64,000 nt of DNA from DASSSY01 sp035708205 (GCA_035708205.1 DASSSY010000003.1:1-64000); one strand, 5' to 3'. Positions 10,090-20,266 are shown, counted from the stretch's first letter. Notes: generated by a model not told the origin, from the letters alone. Program-made: numbers and translations.

Positions 10090-10763
10090 CTCAATTCTAT
10101 TTTGTAACCAACACCGTAGCGCGATCGGATATAAACAGGACTTCCGGTCTCTGAAAGTTTCTTACGCAGGTTTTTTATATGAGCATAAATAATGTCATAT
10201 TGCATGAGCCATTCCGCGTCATCTCCCAGGAGATGCACAGCAATTGCATTTTTAGAGACCACCCGGTTCTTATTGACCATTAAAAACAGCAACAGATCGT
10301 ATTCCGTAGGTGTCAGGTCAAGTATTTCAGTATCTATCTCTACTGTTTTTGCCTGAAGATCTACCGAAAGGTCCCCAAAGCTCATTTTATTGCCCACGGC
10401 GGAATATTTCCTCCGGATAACCGAAGCGATTCTTGCCTCCAGTTCCGCCAAATGGAAAGGTTTTGCAAGGTAATCGTCAGCGCCAAGGTTCAGCCCTTTA
10501 ATCTTATCATCTATAGAATCACGGGCGGAAATAATAATGAGACCATCCTGTTTCTTGTTCTTCCTAAATATTTTTAATAATTCGAGACCGCTGCCACCGG
10601 GCAGGGAGATATCCAGTAAAATACAGTCATAGTCGAATAGGTCCAGCTTTTCTAACGCGGATCCATAATCAACCGCTATCTCGCAATGGTATTGTTCTCC
10701 CTGCAAATATCTTGTGATATTTTCGCGCAGCGTTTTTTCATCTTCGATCACAAGAATCTTCAT
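10086..10763 (-). CDS. OmpR/PhoB-family response regulator of the efflux operon
   Basis: A 225-residue response regulator: receiver domain at residues 1-115 with the phospho-acceptor D51 (CILLDISLPGGSG), acidic pair E7/D8, and the conserved lysine in DYLAKPF. The C-terminal winged-helix DNA-binding domain is at about 125-225, with LTPTEYDLLLFL and the terminal SRYGVGYKI. It follows the RND pump gene by 66 bases and overlaps the kinase gene. The arrangement resembles metal or drug efflux control systems such as CusRS. Confidence 0.93.
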   Translation of the reverse strand: MKILVIEDEKTLRENITRYLQGEQYHCEIAVDYGSALEKLDLFDYDCILLDISLPGGSGLELLKIFRKNKKQDGLIIISARDSIDDKIKGLNLGADDYLAKPFHLAELEARIASVIRRKYSAVGNKMSFGDLSVDLQAKTVEIDTEILDLTPTEYDLLLFLMVNKNRVVSKNAIAVHLLGDDAEWLMQYDIIYAHIKNLRKKLSETGSPVYIRSRYGVGYKIELR

Positions 10764-10829
10764 AGCTTATTTCCGGTTTTGCAAAATACTAAGTAAAACA
10801 TGAAAAACAGAGATCAATGTCACAAAAAA

Positions 10830-13800
10830 TCATATTTTCCCGGCAGGCCTGCAAAATTTATACCTTATCCTTAACAGGCTGGGCATCGCGACCAATAATA
10901 ACGGCAACGCCACGACAAGCCCCCCGATAACGGCAACAGCCAAAGGCTGGTGTAACTGCGCACCTGCCCCTATCCCTAAAGCTAATGGTAACAAGGCCAT
11001 AATAGCTCCCAACGCAGTCATCAATTTAGGACGCAGGCGAGTGGATATTGCATATACCAAGGAATCCACAACACCGCCTGTCTTCAGGCATTCATTAAAT
11101 TGTAAAAATGTAAACACCGCGTTTTCACCAATAATACCGACAATCATAATCATTCCCGCGTAGCTGCTGACATTTAATGGCGTATGGGTTATAAACAGCG
11201 CCAACAGGCTCCCGCCCACGCCAAGCAAAGCTATCAACAGAATAATAATTGAGTTTACAAAGTCCCTCGTAAAGAACAGCATCAGGCAAAATACAAGCAG
11301 CCCCACCGTAACAAGGATGACCAACAGCTGCCTGAAAGAATTTTGTTGTTCTGTGTATTGACCACCATACTCAATATGGTATCCGCCCGGAAGAAATACC
11401 TTATCCTCTACCGCTTTCCGGATATCCCTCACCACACTACCTAAACTACGGTTACTGAGGCGGGCGGTTACGATAGACATGGATTGCAGGTTTTCCCGTT
11501 GTATCTCCGCATCTCCGCTTTCTATACTAACATCGATCAACCGCTTTGCAGGAATAAGATGACCGTTTGGTAAGAATACGGACCCATGACCTATAGCGTC
11601 AATACCCCGTTGATAATTTCCGGGATAGATCATCCGGATAGCCGTTTGCTGCTCAGGGTCCAGTACTGAACCCACGACATTACCCTCTAATGCCGTTTGC
11701 AGCTGGTATTGCAAATCTGCCGGGTTCATGCCATATTGCTTCAAAACAGGCTCCAGGGGCTTTATTCTTATTGAAGGGCCTGCCATAATGATACCATTAA
11801 AAACGTCCGCCGCTCCTTTTACACTATCTGCGACTGCAGCCACCTCCATGGCAAGCTTATTCAATGTTTGACGGTTGTTACCGAATATTTTTATCTCAAT
11901 AGGCTGTACGGAGGTGGAGAGATCGCCCAACATATCGCCGATAACCTGGCCAAAATCCACCCGTACAGCAGGCTGTGAGGCCTCGATCTGCCGGCGAATA
12001 TCATTGATCACCTCAAAGGTGCTGTGTCCTCTGTCTTTCTTAAGCGCAATGAGATAATCACCGGTGTTAGGTTCGGTAATAAAAAAACCCATTTGTGTAC
12101 CTGTCCTTCGTGAATAACCCGCGACATCAGGTTCGCTCATAATGATTTTCTCTATCTGTCTGCATATCCTGTCCGTTTCATCCAGGGATGTCCCGGGTGG
12201 CGTAGCATAATCCAATACAATAGAACCTTCGTCCATTTCCGGCAGGAAACCGGTTTCCAGTTTTGGAATAACCAAAATGATTCCCACAACAAGTCCCGCA
12301 ATAAAGATAACTGAGATAAGAGGGCGTTTTATGAAAACCCTGACCCAATGCCGTTGCCGTATATGCAAAGTATAGTATTTTTGCCTAATGCATTTCGAAT
12401 CATTCTTTGAAAATAATAAGTAAAGCACCGGCAGGCCCAGCCAGCTTACGACAAAAGAACAGGAAAGTGTGATGATCATCGTATTGGCCAATACCTTAAA
12501 ATATGACCCTGCCATCCCATCCATAAAATCAAAGGGAATAAAAATGATAATAGTGCTCAATGAAGAAACGACCATGGCAGGAAACAGATATCGTATGGTC
12601 TTGGGGACAAGCGAAAAGGCTGGTTCTGCCGGATGTTCTTCCTGTGTCCTGTGCAGTTGCTCAACGACTACAATGGCATCATCCACGATAAGCGCAATAG
12701 CTGCGGCCAGTGCACCAATAGTCATTATATTCAGCGTATAGCCAACAGCATACATGATCATCAGGGTAAACAAGAGCGTTACAGGAACAGTAATAAGGAT
12801 GACAGCACTGGCCTTAACGGAACGAAGAAATACAATAGCTACTACAATAGCCAGCAAAACACCGATCCATAGAGCATCACTAACGCTCCGAATGGCATCG
12901 TGCACAAAATCTGCCTGAATATAATAAGGCGATATTTTTACGTCTTTGGGCAATGTCCTTTTTAATTCAACCAGCTTTTGCTCTACATCTTTGGATACAT
13001 CCAAAAGATTGGCACCCGGATTCTTGATAACCGCGATCAAGACTGCAGGTCTTCCGTTAGCGTTGATCCGCACGTAATCAATTCCAGGATGGATCGTCAC
13101 AGCTGCAATATCCTTTACCCTTATAGCCCGGCCGCCATTATTCCGGATAACAATATTGCCGATCTGCCGGATTGTATGCACCGTCGCATCCGTTACGGTA
13201 AGATAAAGGCGCCGATAATCCGGCAAATAGCCGTTAGACCGGGTAAAACCGGTCTGGCTCAACGCCTGCCGTATCATGGCAGGAGTGATGGATAATGCGT
13301 CCATCTCTTGCTGATTTAATTCTATCCAGAATTCTTTTGTTTTACCGCCACTTACCGCAACATTCGCAACACCGGCCACCTGGGAAAGGAAAGGTTTGAC
13401 CGTATATAAAGCCAGTTGCCGGAGTGCAACGGGAGATTCGGTTTTGCTTTCAAGCGCATAGCCCATAACCGGCAATATGGAGGGATCCATTTTTTTCACG
13501 GTAATCTGCACATCCGGCGGTAAAGTGTTCTTCATCTGGCTTATCTGCCCCTCAATCCGTTGTTTCGCAAGATCAATGTTTTCGCCCCAGCACATAAAAG
13601 CGGAAACTTCGCAGCTGCCCCGGCTGGTAATGCTTCGCAGGTCATGAAGTCCCGGAACTTTCTTTATAGCCTCTTCCAAAGGTCTGGTGACGGTTACCTT
13701 CATCTTACCAACCGGCTGCAGGCCGTTCTCCGCAATAATCTTTATTTGAGGAAAAGTGATTTCGGGAAATAAGGACTTTTTAATATGGACCGTTACAAAC

Positions 13801-13871
13801 ATTCCGGCAATGATAATGAGTGCCATTATAAAAGCTACGGGGTTCCGGTATGTTTGAAAGTAAGATTTCAT
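10830..13871 (-). CDS. RND-family efflux transporter permease
   Basis: A 1013-residue inner-membrane pump that exports substrate by proton antiport within a tripartite complex. There are two repeated halves, each with one TM helix, a large periplasmic region and further TM helices. The TM4 motif IALIVDDAIVVVEQL carries the paired aspartates typical of AcrB-like (HAE) and not the single acidic residue of CusA/CzcA (HME) pumps, so drugs, lipids or other amphiphiles are more likely than metals. The N-terminus MKSYFQTYRNPVAF with LFPEITFPQI is typical. Genes for the fusion protein and channel lie immediately upstream. Confidence 0.93.
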   Translation of the reverse strand: MKSYFQTYRNPVAFIMALIIIAGMFVTVHIKKSLFPEITFPQIKIIAENGLQPVGKMKVTVTRPLEEAIKKVPGLHDLRSITSRGSCEVSAFMCWGENIDLAKQRIEGQISQMKNTLPPDVQITVKKMDPSILPVMGYALESKTESPVALRQLALYTVKPFLSQVAGVANVAVSGGKTKEFWIELNQQEMDALSITPAMIRQALSQTGFTRSNGYLPDYRRLYLTVTDATVHTIRQIGNIVIRNNGGRAIRVKDIAAVTIHPGIDYVRINANGRPAVLIAVIKNPGANLLDVSKDVEQKLVELKRTLPKDVKISPYYIQADFVHDAIRSVSDALWIGVLLAIVVAIVFLRSVKASAVILITVPVTLLFTLMIMYAVGYTLNIMTIGALAAAIALIVDDAIVVVEQLHRTQEEHPAEPAFSLVPKTIRYLFPAMVVSSLSTIIIFIPFDFMDGMAGSYFKVLANTMIITLSCSFVVSWLGLPVLYLLFSKNDSKCIRQKYYTLHIRQRHWVRVFIKRPLISVIFIAGLVVGIILVIPKLETGFLPEMDEGSIVLDYATPPGTSLDETDRICRQIEKIIMSEPDVAGYSRRTGTQMGFFITEPNTGDYLIALKKDRGHSTFEVINDIRRQIEASQPAVRVDFGQVIGDMLGDLSTSVQPIEIKIFGNNRQTLNKLAMEVAAVADSVKGAADVFNGIIMAGPSIRIKPLEPVLKQYGMNPADLQYQLQTALEGNVVGSVLDPEQQTAIRMIYPGNYQRGIDAIGHGSVFLPNGHLIPAKRLIDVSIESGDAEIQRENLQSMSIVTARLSNRSLGSVVRDIRKAVEDKVFLPGGYHIEYGGQYTEQQNSFRQLLVILVTVGLLVFCLMLFFTRDFVNSIIILLIALLGVGGSLLALFITHTPLNVSSYAGMIMIVGIIGENAVFTFLQFNECLKTGGVVDSLVYAISTRLRPKLMTALGAIMALLPLALGIGAGAQLHQPLAVAVIGGLVVALPLLLVAMPSLLRIRYKFCRPAGKI

Positions 13872-13894
13872 TAAAGGAGATATATTGGTAATGC

Positions 13895-14821
13895 TCAGTT
13901 TATAATATGCACCATTGCGGTATCCGGTAATCCATAATTACCGGATATTAAAATGTTGTCATGCGGTGAAAGGACCGGGGAAAGTATTTGTACCAACGAA
14001 TCCGTTTCCATGCCTTTTTCTACGGGTATCTTTACGGCAATGCTATCATTGAGCATTTTCATGACCCACCACCTATTTTCCGTTTCGTCAGTTAACAAGG
14101 CCGATTTGGGTAAGACGATAGCGTTATAAGCAATAGCGGTAATAAAGCTTATTCTAACAATTAACTTTTCGGGTAAGCGCCATTCGCCGGCTATCCTTAC
14201 CAGATATTGCTTGGATTGCGATACAGAATCAACAGAGGGTAACTCAGACGAAATATATCCATTAATATGCCGACCATCCGGCAACAGGACATCACAACTT
14301 TTCCCGGTTTTCACCGATTGGCAAAGCTCAAAAGGTACACTGAGCAAAAACATAAAACCCTGCTTATCCGCCAAAGCGCACAATTGATCACCTTCCATAA
14401 CATAGTCGCCCTGTTGACAATTAAGCCGGGTTACATACCCGTCCTCATGTGAACGTATCATTATATTACCGGTAAATTGAAGAACAGAATCATTTAAGCG
14501 CCCTATGGCCTTGGCTTCCTTTGTCGTCAAAATAAACAAAGGCTGACCTTTCTTTACGGCATCCCCGGCATTTACAAATATTTTCTGAACATAGCCGCTA
14601 AAACTGGACTTAAGGATACTTTTATTCCTGAATACGGATACGGCGTTGAATGAGTTATCATCCGCCAAAGATCGTATGCCCGGATGCGTTATCATCACCT
14701 GTGTAATAACGTTTATCTTTCCTCCGTCACTACCCTCATCCACCTTATCGTTTTTGCAGGAAAACAAACCTCCGGCCAGGGCCGCCATGGAAAAAACGCT
14801 AGCTAAAAATGCATATTTCAT
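13895..14821 (-). CDS. RND efflux periplasmic adaptor lipoprotein
   Basis: A 308-residue membrane-fusion (HlyD-like) subunit that bridges the RND pump and the outer-membrane channel. The signal ends in a lipobox (GGLFSC, Cys about residue 22), so it is probably a lipoprotein. The lipoyl/barrel-sandwich halves are visible as SGYVQKIFVNAGDAVKKGQPLFIL and SHEDGYVTRLNCQQGDYVMEGDQL. The hairpin between them is unusually short, so this adaptor is at the small end of the family. Only 3 bases separate it from the channel gene and 23 from the pump gene. Confidence 0.88.
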   Translation of the reverse strand: MKYAFLASVFSMAALAGGLFSCKNDKVDEGSDGGKINVITQVMITHPGIRSLADDNSFNAVSVFRNKSILKSSFSGYVQKIFVNAGDAVKKGQPLFILTTKEAKAIGRLNDSVLQFTGNIMIRSHEDGYVTRLNCQQGDYVMEGDQLCALADKQGFMFLLSVPFELCQSVKTGKSCDVLLPDGRHINGYISSELPSVDSVSQSKQYLVRIAGEWRLPEKLIVRISFITAIAYNAIVLPKSALLTDETENRWWVMKMLNDSIAVKIPVEKGMETDSLVQILSPVLSPHDNILISGNYGLPDTAMVHIIN

Positions 14822-14824
14822 ATA

Positions 14825-16075
14825 TCAATTATTTAAATAATTCAACTGATTAAGTATTTCCCAGCGGTTCGCTATCTCCCGGTTCAGGCTGTTCTTTGTA
14901 TCAAGGTAATTGCTGACAGCCAAAAGGTAATCGGTAATAGTGATATCTCCCGTATTAAGCTGTTCTTTTTCAAGGCTGATCAATAAATCAGTGGTCTTCA
15001 TTTTTTCCTTAATAGCTCTAATCAGTTTTTCTGATTCTTTCAATTGTTGCAACAACATGGCGTGTTGTTGCACATACTGCCGGTTAAAAGAAGAAGCATA
15101 GGCACACCTGGTCGCTTCGTCTATCTCCTGCTTTGCGTAGACAATTTTACGCCGTTGTCCATCATAAATAGGTATATGGAGGTTGACTCCAAAGTCAGCC
15201 CCGAAATTTTTATGGAAGGGCGCCGGCCGTGAAGACTCCAGTCCGACATCGGCAAACCAACTAACAAAAGGCTTATACTTTGCGTCGATCACTTTCCTGG
15301 CATTTTGAATATTTAGACTATCTATTATAAACTGTTCAAAAAATACCGAATTAATTTTATGGCTGAAATATCCCGTCCCCTGTATTTGCGGCTCTGCCAA
15401 GATTACCGGCAAAGTGTCACTAATGCCACATAAGAGATTAAGGTTAGCAATATCGGTTTTGTACTGCGCATTGACCTGGCTTGTGGAAATTTCCTGCGTT
15501 TGCAAAGCGACCTTTAATTTTAAATAATCAGTTTCCTTATAGATGCCGTTTCTCACTAATACGCCAAGAATTTTTTGCTGTTTTCGTAAAAGATCGGACA
15601 CATCTTTATATAAGGCAAGCTGAACGTAATCCGCATAGGCCGTAATATATTGGCCGGTAATATCTTTATCCATGTCGAGCCTGCTGACCTGTTCATGAAT
15701 CCTGGTTGCCTGTTGTTGAAGAGCGATCTGCCTGTACTCCGGCCTCAAAATATATTTATTAAAAATGGGCTGGGAGAAGGCGATAACAGCCTGGTAATTC
15801 CCTCCATTGGTAACCGCCGGGTCAAAACCATAACCATGCCAGGCCGGTGCGATCAGGACCTGACCGTTCGCAAGTACCCGGGGCCGATTGGAAGCTTTAA
15901 TCAAAAGACTGTCCACCATCCCCGTGCGCATACGGTTTTTATAGTCTTTAAGTAACGGACTGTTAGCTTCTCCCTGCTTCAAATAATATTGAAGGTTATA
16001 ATCCTGCCCGTTTACCCGCAAAAAACAAGTAACCAGAAGCAGGGTAATAATGAATACTTTGAACACTGTTCCCAA
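14825..16075 (-). CDS. TolC-family outer-membrane efflux protein
   Basis: A 416-residue outer-membrane channel subunit. It has an N-terminal signal (MGTVFKVFIITLLLVTCFLRVNGQ) and the two repeated helical OEP segments expected for TolC, for example GNYQAVIAFSQPIFNKY in the first and FGVNLHIPIYDGQRRK in the second. The start appears to be TTG (16073-16075). An in-frame stop lies five codons upstream and there is no ATG before the signal peptide. It begins four bases after the EamA stop codon and overlaps nothing. Confidence 0.87.
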   Translation of the reverse strand: MGTVFKVFIITLLLVTCFLRVNGQDYNLQYYLKQGEANSPLLKDYKNRMRTGMVDSLLIKASNRPRVLANGQVLIAPAWHGYGFDPAVTNGGNYQAVIAFSQPIFNKYILRPEYRQIALQQQATRIHEQVSRLDMDKDITGQYITAYADYVQLALYKDVSDLLRKQQKILGVLVRNGIYKETDYLKLKVALQTQEISTSQVNAQYKTDIANLNLLCGISDTLPVILAEPQIQGTGYFSHKINSVFFEQFIIDSLNIQNARKVIDAKYKPFVSWFADVGLESSRPAPFHKNFGADFGVNLHIPIYDGQRRKIVYAKQEIDEATRCAYASSFNRQYVQQHAMLLQQLKESEKLIRAIKEKMKTTDLLISLEKEQLNTGDITITDYLLAVSNYLDTKNSLNREIANRWEILNQLNYLNN

Positions 16076-16079
16076 TAAA

Positions 16080-16505
16080 CTATAATATTAATAATAACGT
16101 ACCGGCAATAATTAAAATGGCTCCTGTCAAAATTTTCCACGTAATTGTTTCGCCAAGGCATAAAATTGAAAAAATAATGACCAATGCAAGGCTCAGCTTA
16201 TCAACCGACGCAACCTGCGATACTTTTCCCGCTTGCAATGCCCGGAAATAAAACAACCAGGAAAAACCTGCAGCCAGGCCGGATAGCACTAAAAAGAGCA
16301 GACCCCGTTTGGAAACCAGGAAGATCGCTTTTGTTCCTCCTTTGAAAAAAACTATTCCCCAGGAAAGAACTAAAATCACGACTGTCCTGATAGCCGTAGC
16401 TAAATCAGGGTTGATATCCTTCAGACCTATCTTGGCTAAAATAGCCGTCAATGCGGCAAAAAAAGCCGCTAACAGTGCGAAAATCCACCACATAATCCAT
16501 ATCAT
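16080..16505 (-). CDS. Single-domain EamA/DMT-type transporter
   Basis: A 141-residue membrane protein with one EamA repeat (four to five TM helices), where most DMT transporters have two. Examples are FALLAAFFAALTAILAKIG and the closing ILTGAILIIAGTLLLIL. Half-size EamA proteins dimerise and are common. Start could be MIWIM at 16505 or MWWIF four codons later. It is the first gene of the efflux cluster and is separated from the TolC-like gene by four bases, so it is probably co-transcribed. Substrate unknown. Confidence 0.85.
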   Translation of the reverse strand: MIWIMWWIFALLAAFFAALTAILAKIGLKDINPDLATAIRTVVILVLSWGIVFFKGGTKAIFLVSKRGLLFLVLSGLAAGFSWLFYFRALQAGKVSQVASVDKLSLALVIIFSILCLGETITWKILTGAILIIAGTLLLIL

Positions 16506-16727
16506 TTTACTTAACTATACTCAAAAAAGAAATGAAAAGCTATATTTAAGCATAAGCGCTGTTATGACCACCGCCGGACTGCTATCATCTTTTCAGAAAG
16601 TTGTATCACAAATGCCTTTGATTTTTATTCATAGTAAAACCCGGTGATCAATGATGAAGCGCAACCTTATGCCCAACGCCTGCATAAGCGCCCATTGAGT
16701 ATCGTAACCCGGCGAAGGAATGTTTTT

Positions 16728-17600
16728 TCAAAATGAGGACACCTGCCGTTTCCGATAAAACAGATGATTTGCTATCCATGGATTAACTAAATAAGCAATC
16801 CGCGTTGATAAGAAGCCCACGGCGGCCCCGGCTATTACATCGGAAACCCAATGCCTGTTATTATATAATCTCAAAATACCGGTCGCGGTAGCCGCAGCAT
16901 AGCCGGCAACGCCGACCCAGGGCGACCGTTGCCAATATTCTGCCCTTAGCCATTCGGCAGCGGCAAATGCCGTAGCCGTATGACCGGAAGGAAAAGAGGT
17001 AAAGCTGGAATAATCAGGCCTTTCTTCTTTCGTAAAATGCTTAAGACCATACACCGTCCCTCCCATAATTGCAGTTGATAGAGCATAGATACACAGTTCT
17101 TCTTTAAAAGGCCTGGCGCCATGAACTCCCATTAAATTCAACCCCATAACCGCTGCGGCCGGGCTCCATTGTAAATAATCATCCGTATGCGTATGAAAAT
17201 AGGAGTGATCTTCCAAAACTTCATTCCTCGTAGAAATATTGAGTGTCCGTAGTTCTCCTTTATGCAATGCTGCAACCCCGTAGCCAACGCCAATGGCCGG
17301 TATAATGACAGCGGGCACGCTTAATGCCGGTGAGCCGGCATTATTAGCAGGGGGCAATATTGAAGGAGCAGCTAATAGCCTTCTTTGATCCGCTTTCAAA
17401 AATTGCTGATCAGGAGCACCTGACAATTCCATTTTCCAACGATAATCCTTTTCAGAAAAAGTATCTCTAAGAATTATTTGTTTTACCGGGCTGTACTCAA
17501 AAGTCGTTGTATCTTTAATATAGCCCTGCGCGCCCGCATTGAAAGCGCCTAGACCATTAAGCAAAATAACCAGGATGCAGCTGCTTTTTACCTTTTTCAT
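16728..17600 (-). CDS. PAP2-family phosphatase with secretion signal
   Basis: A 290-residue membrane-associated phosphatase of the type-2 phosphatidic acid phosphatase family, acting on lipid phosphates in the envelope. A signal peptide (MKKVKSSCILVILLNGLGAFNAGAQG) precedes an extended region and then the three PAP2 motifs: KHFTKEERP, FPSGHTATAF and LRLYNNRHWVSDVIAG, which hold the catalytic His residues. C-terminal TM helices follow. It could act on undecaprenyl-pyrophosphate or lipid A. No partner gene settles which. Confidence 0.88.
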   Translation of the reverse strand: MKKVKSSCILVILLNGLGAFNAGAQGYIKDTTTFEYSPVKQIILRDTFSEKDYRWKMELSGAPDQQFLKADQRRLLAAPSILPPANNAGSPALSVPAVIIPAIGVGYGVAALHKGELRTLNISTRNEVLEDHSYFHTHTDDYLQWSPAAAVMGLNLMGVHGARPFKEELCIYALSTAIMGGTVYGLKHFTKEERPDYSSFTSFPSGHTATAFAAAEWLRAEYWQRSPWVGVAGYAAATATGILRLYNNRHWVSDVIAGAAVGFLSTRIAYLVNPWIANHLFYRKRQVSSF

Positions 17601-17746
17601 TCGTTGTCATCAAGTATTAAAAAATACTAACGGCAAAACTATCCGCGAAATCTGAAAAAATTCTGAAGTCAGGTATTGCAAGCTTCAACGCCATAAAAGC
17701 GCCTGCATGCTGTAAAAACCAAAATAAAAGCCGGGGAAAATATCCC

Positions 17747-18406
17747 TTATTGATGTGAAACAACCTCTTGTCTAAGCTGAAGTTTTTTCCAATGGTTCTT
17801 TTTATGCTTATAAATAGCAATTTTGGCTAGCTTGTATTTTTCCTTCATAACCCCATTATAATACACCCCCATTAACCGGTATGGTGTATGAGGCTCACTT
17901 CCCAGGCATCCGCGTATGGCATCGGAAAAAGGAACAGGCCCGGTAGTGGCATGGATGTTATTGGGATAACGCCGCTCTTGTATATTAATGATTATATTTT
18001 CTAATGTCTTTTCTAAAAAAGGATGCCCCGGCACGAAAAACATAGCCCATTGCACAAACAATCTTTTATCAATTTCATTGGAGATGATGGCCTGGTCACT
18101 ATCTAAAACAAATTCCCGGAAAGGTTTAACAACCTTTACATCTAAATCAAGGTAAACACCACCTTTTTTGTACAGGACAGCGTAGCGGAAAAAATCAGCT
18201 TTGCCGGCGCCTATCGTCAGCCTGTTATACGCTCGTAAATATTCAGATGGAAATTCATTTTCCAGAAATTCCAGGATCATTTCATCATCATAAAAATGAT
18301 AAGCATATTCCGGGTTCAGGCGCTTCAATCTTGCAATATGGTACATTGTAATCCAAGGGAGCTGCCTGCTCCGGAAAGTTTGAAAGATCTGTTTTGGGAT
18401 AGGCAT
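17747..18406 (-). CDS. Glycosyltransferase with DXD motif (Gly_transf_sug/OCH1 type)
   Basis: A 219-residue sugar transferase. MPIPKQIFQTFRS and WITMYHIARLKRLNPEYAYHFYDD open the family domain. The DXD metal and nucleotide-sugar site is VYLDLDVKVV near residue 95, after KADFFRYAVLYKKGG. Such enzymes often decorate lipopolysaccharide or capsule. It stands alone with no polysaccharide cluster around it. A 288-base gap on the 5' side separates it from the next gene. Confidence 0.85.
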   Translation of the reverse strand: MPIPKQIFQTFRSRQLPWITMYHIARLKRLNPEYAYHFYDDEMILEFLENEFPSEYLRAYNRLTIGAGKADFFRYAVLYKKGGVYLDLDVKVVKPFREFVLDSDQAIISNEIDKRLFVQWAMFFVPGHPFLEKTLENIIINIQERRYPNNIHATTGPVPFSDAIRGCLGSEPHTPYRLMGVYYNGVMKEKYKLAKIAIYKHKKNHWKKLQLRQEVVSHQ

Positions 18407-18662
18407 GACAATTTCTTTACCGTACTTATAATGGAGAATACCTCCCTATATTTATACGGCAAAATTGAAATGCGATTTTGAAGAAATCATGAAGCTAATA
18501 TGATATTTATGTTAAGCCATTACACAATATCAAACCAATTAATATTTCTGCATCTTTAAACCGGCAGTTAAAATCAGGACAAAGGGAAGAAAACAGTGAT
18601 GACACCAGTCAGAGCGCTTTCATTCCTTAATTTTATTGTTCGTCAATAGCCGTCTTTTTCTG

Positions 18663-18670
18663 TACTTTTG
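18663..18670 (+). promoter_or_regulatory. Promoter -7 element TACTTTTG for the beta-helix lipoprotein gene
   Basis: TACTTTTG matches TAnnTTTG 24 bases before the start codon at 18695. Upstream TTG at 18636-18638 is 24 bases away, slightly long. Confidence 0.5.
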
Positions 18671-18694
18671 TTACTTACTTGAAGAAATCAATCT

Positions 18695-20140
18695 ATGCGA
18701 CGATATGGAATTTCCGGATGGTGCCCGGCATTGCTCCTCATCCTGTCTTTTAGCGCCTGCAAAAAACAATCCTGGTTAAATTCAGGCGGAAAAATAACCT
18801 TTTCCGTCGATACATTAATGTTTGACACTGTTTTTACGGCGCAGGGCAGCGCGACGAGGAGCCTCAAAATTTTTAACCCCCAAAAGCAGGGCATCCATAT
18901 CAGCAGCATCCGGTTTGAAAAAGGTAACGCCTCGCCTTTCCGTTTAAACGTTAACGGCTATACAGGAAAAGAGGTAGACCATGTGGACATTTCCGGAAAA
19001 GACAGCGTTTGGATATTTACAGCGGTGACCATCAACCCTGACAGTGCCGACAATCCATTTTTAGTAGAAGACAAGCTGTTGGTGACGCTGAACGATCAAA
19101 CTTTTTCCATTCCCGTCATCGCTTATGGCCAAAATGCTCATTATATCGTGGACAGCGTGCTCCAAACCCAAACCTGGATCAATGATAAGCCTTATGTCAT
19201 TATTCATAACGCTTTAGTGGATAACAACGCTACCTTGACCATCAAGCCGGGTGTAAGGGTTTATATGCACCAGGATTCAAGATTGTTTGTTATGGGCTCT
19301 TTAAATATTGAGGGACAGAAAGGCGATAGTGTCATTTTCCAGGGCGACCGTATCGACCGCGATATCTATGTGGGCAATTATGACGACATCCCGGGGGAAT
19401 GGGGCGGCCTGTATTTTTTTCCGCAAAGTCACAGCAATGTCATTAATTATGCCGTGTTTAAAAATGGCGGAGCTTCCACTCAACTGTCCGGCCAAACGGT
19501 CTTGGGCGCTACTATCCAAATCAACAAGGATTCTTTGCAGAACGGGCAACCGGTACTCAACATAACCAATTCCATCATTCATCATTCACAAGGCTACGGC
19601 ATAGTAGCTTTCAATAGCAGCATGTATGCCGCAAACTGCCTGATCGCCGCCTGCGGTGCGGAAAACATGATGCTGATGCAGGGTGGTGACTATAAGATCT
19701 ATGATTGCACCATTGCCACCTACGGCAGCACCTACATCGATCACAGCAAATATGTAAGCATGGGCGTATTAAACTATTACCCTGTTTCCCAGTCTTCGTA
19801 TATAGGAGGTGACTTAACCGCGGACATCCGTGGGTGCATTATTTACGGCTCTTTGGACGATGAGCTGGTTATCGATAAAAAAAATGATTTCACGGCGAAC
19901 ATCCAGCTAAGCCATTGCCTGGTAAAATCAGCGGAGGCTTTACCAGCATTTGTCAATGCCTCCGGCAATATTTTTAATGAGGACCCCATGTTTGTCAAAA
20001 GAGAAAAAATGGATTTTCATGTGCAGGCCGCTTCGCCGGCGGTGCATAATGGTATTATCATTCCCGGCATTACAGAAGATTTGGATGGTGTAACACGTCC
20101 GGCCGGTTCGCCAACCATTGGCTGTTATGAATTTCATTAA
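18695..20140 (+). CDS. Right-handed beta-helix repeat lipoprotein
   Basis: A 481-residue surface or periplasmic lipoprotein: the signal ends at a lipobox LSFSAC near residue 20. About residues 30-130 form a beta-sandwich-like region with FNPQKQGIHISSIRFEKGNASPFRLNVNG. From about 155 on, repeated short strands (for example VINYAVFKNGG, ILNITNSIIHHSQGYGIVAF, MYAANCLIAACG) suggest a parallel beta-helix. The C-terminal part ends TIGCYEFH. Beta-helix proteins often bind or cleave polysaccharide, but no catalytic residues can be assigned. Not in an obvious operon. Confidence 0.8.
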   Translation: MRRYGISGWCPALLLILSFSACKKQSWLNSGGKITFSVDTLMFDTVFTAQGSATRSLKIFNPQKQGIHISSIRFEKGNASPFRLNVNGYTGKEVDHVDISGKDSVWIFTAVTINPDSADNPFLVEDKLLVTLNDQTFSIPVIAYGQNAHYIVDSVLQTQTWINDKPYVIIHNALVDNNATLTIKPGVRVYMHQDSRLFVMGSLNIEGQKGDSVIFQGDRIDRDIYVGNYDDIPGEWGGLYFFPQSHSNVINYAVFKNGGASTQLSGQTVLGATIQINKDSLQNGQPVLNITNSIIHHSQGYGIVAFNSSMYAANCLIAACGAENMMLMQGGDYKIYDCTIATYGSTYIDHSKYVSMGVLNYYPVSQSSYIGGDLTADIRGCIIYGSLDDELVIDKKNDFTANIQLSHCLVKSAEALPAFVNASGNIFNEDPMFVKREKMDFHVQAASPAVHNGIIIPGITEDLDGVTRPAGSPTIGCYEFH

Positions 20141-20173
20141 CCATTTTTATCCTTAATTTCAGGGCCTTAATCG

Positions 20174-20181
20174 TAAATTTG
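20174..20181 (+). promoter_or_regulatory. Promoter -7 element TAAATTTG for the thioredoxin gene
   Basis: TAAATTTG fits TAnnTTTG and lies 85 bases upstream of the start codon, implying a leader of about 80 bases. No clear -33 TTTG is seen. Confidence 0.4.
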
Positions 20182-20266
20182 CGGGAAGCCATCCTGATAA
20201 GCTTAGAATAATAGGAATCAGGAACGCGCAACAATTCTCATTTAAAAACTAAAAATTGAAGTCAAC

